Assembly (NCBI GenBank): GCA_000806015.1
Contig: JWKY01000008.1
Span: 1-48,218 of the forward strand
Reading direction: 5' to 3'
Source: an archaeon GW2011_AR19
GTDB taxonomy: Archaea; Nanobdellota; Nanobdellia; Pacearchaeales; GW2011-AR1
DNA: 48,218 nt
Part shown: piece after piece, positions 48,206-48,218 of the stretch
How the letters are laid out: the number at the start of each line of letters is the position of its first letter
Position numbering within the stretch: the first letter of the stretch is position 1
Translations under genes and position numbers: made by a program
Notes under the pieces: model-generated
What the model saw: the letters and a program-made list of their open reading frames with translations, nothing else
Told to the model about the DNA's origin: nothing
Databases searched by the model: none

Positions 48206-48218
48206 TTGCTCGGATTTA
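48206..48218. repeat. Probable start of a third family 3 repeat, cut by the window edge
   Basis: AATAAATTGCTCGGATTTA at the very end matches the left end of the copy at 16338 (AATAAATTGCTC ... GGATTTA). Only the first bases are visible. Confidence 0.35.

Overview
This AT-rich window (roughly 30% GC by eye) comes from a DPANN-type archaeon, most like Pacearchaeota/Woesearchaeota. The evidence is a group II chaperonin, L7Ae, S28e, L24e, S6e, aIF2-gamma, aIF5B and Kae1, archaeal TATA boxes about 25 bp before short leaders, many small DPANN-style orphan genes, large Asn/Thr-rich surface proteins with one membrane anchor, and a bacterial-type DNA gyrase. No phage, plasmid or CRISPR module is visible.

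Layout. 1-10 kb: a CBS-domain fragment, the thermosome, and a run of toxin-antitoxin-like loci (three RelE/ParE-type pairs in the window, one MNT-HEPN pair and one RelE gene broken at a poly-A tract). These are interleaved with a Bacteroidetes-like thioredoxin/TPR protein, a PolX-like nucleotidyltransferase and two zinc-metalloprotease-like proteins. 10-13 kb: kae1 with a LAGLIDADG endonuclease embedded in its 3' end, followed by two orphaned kae1 tails. 13-31 kb: envelope genes (a MopE-like Cys-rich protein, a 733-aa anchored protein, a LamG giant of about 2,300 residues split by two frame breaks, a two-TM protein and a coiled-coil protein) around a small ribosomal cluster L7Ae-S28e-orf-L24e. 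31-38 kb: gyrB with an HNH intein, an ADP-ribosylglycohydrolase, a class II tRNA, a zinc-ribbon protein, and gyrA split by a deletion plus frameshift at the GyrA box. 38-48 kb: a RecB/Cas4-like nuclease, a short inverted-repeat element, aIF2-gamma, a GHKL-like orphan, a minus-strand cluster of small orphan genes behind S6e, a PolB-derived exonuclease and aIF5B.

The most unusual signal is a network of small structured repeats. (i) A two-hairpin element of about 27 nt sits in frame inside Kae1 and several surface proteins, with compensatory base changes between copies; it resembles Rickettsia palindromic elements. (ii) A leader hairpin family begins with a C-A-G-G-A-A-(A/G)-T-T-T-T core, has stems that vary in a paired way, and often supplies the start codon of the next gene. 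(iii) A G-A-C-C-C-C-G-A-T-T-T-C-T-A family has one copy inside a TIR/TSD-bounded element. (iv) A longer family of about 130 bp has conserved ends. Families i-iii enter or abut coding genes. A second theme is repeated invasion of essential genes: kae1 by an endonuclease cassette that carries a substitute gene end, and gyrB by an intein.
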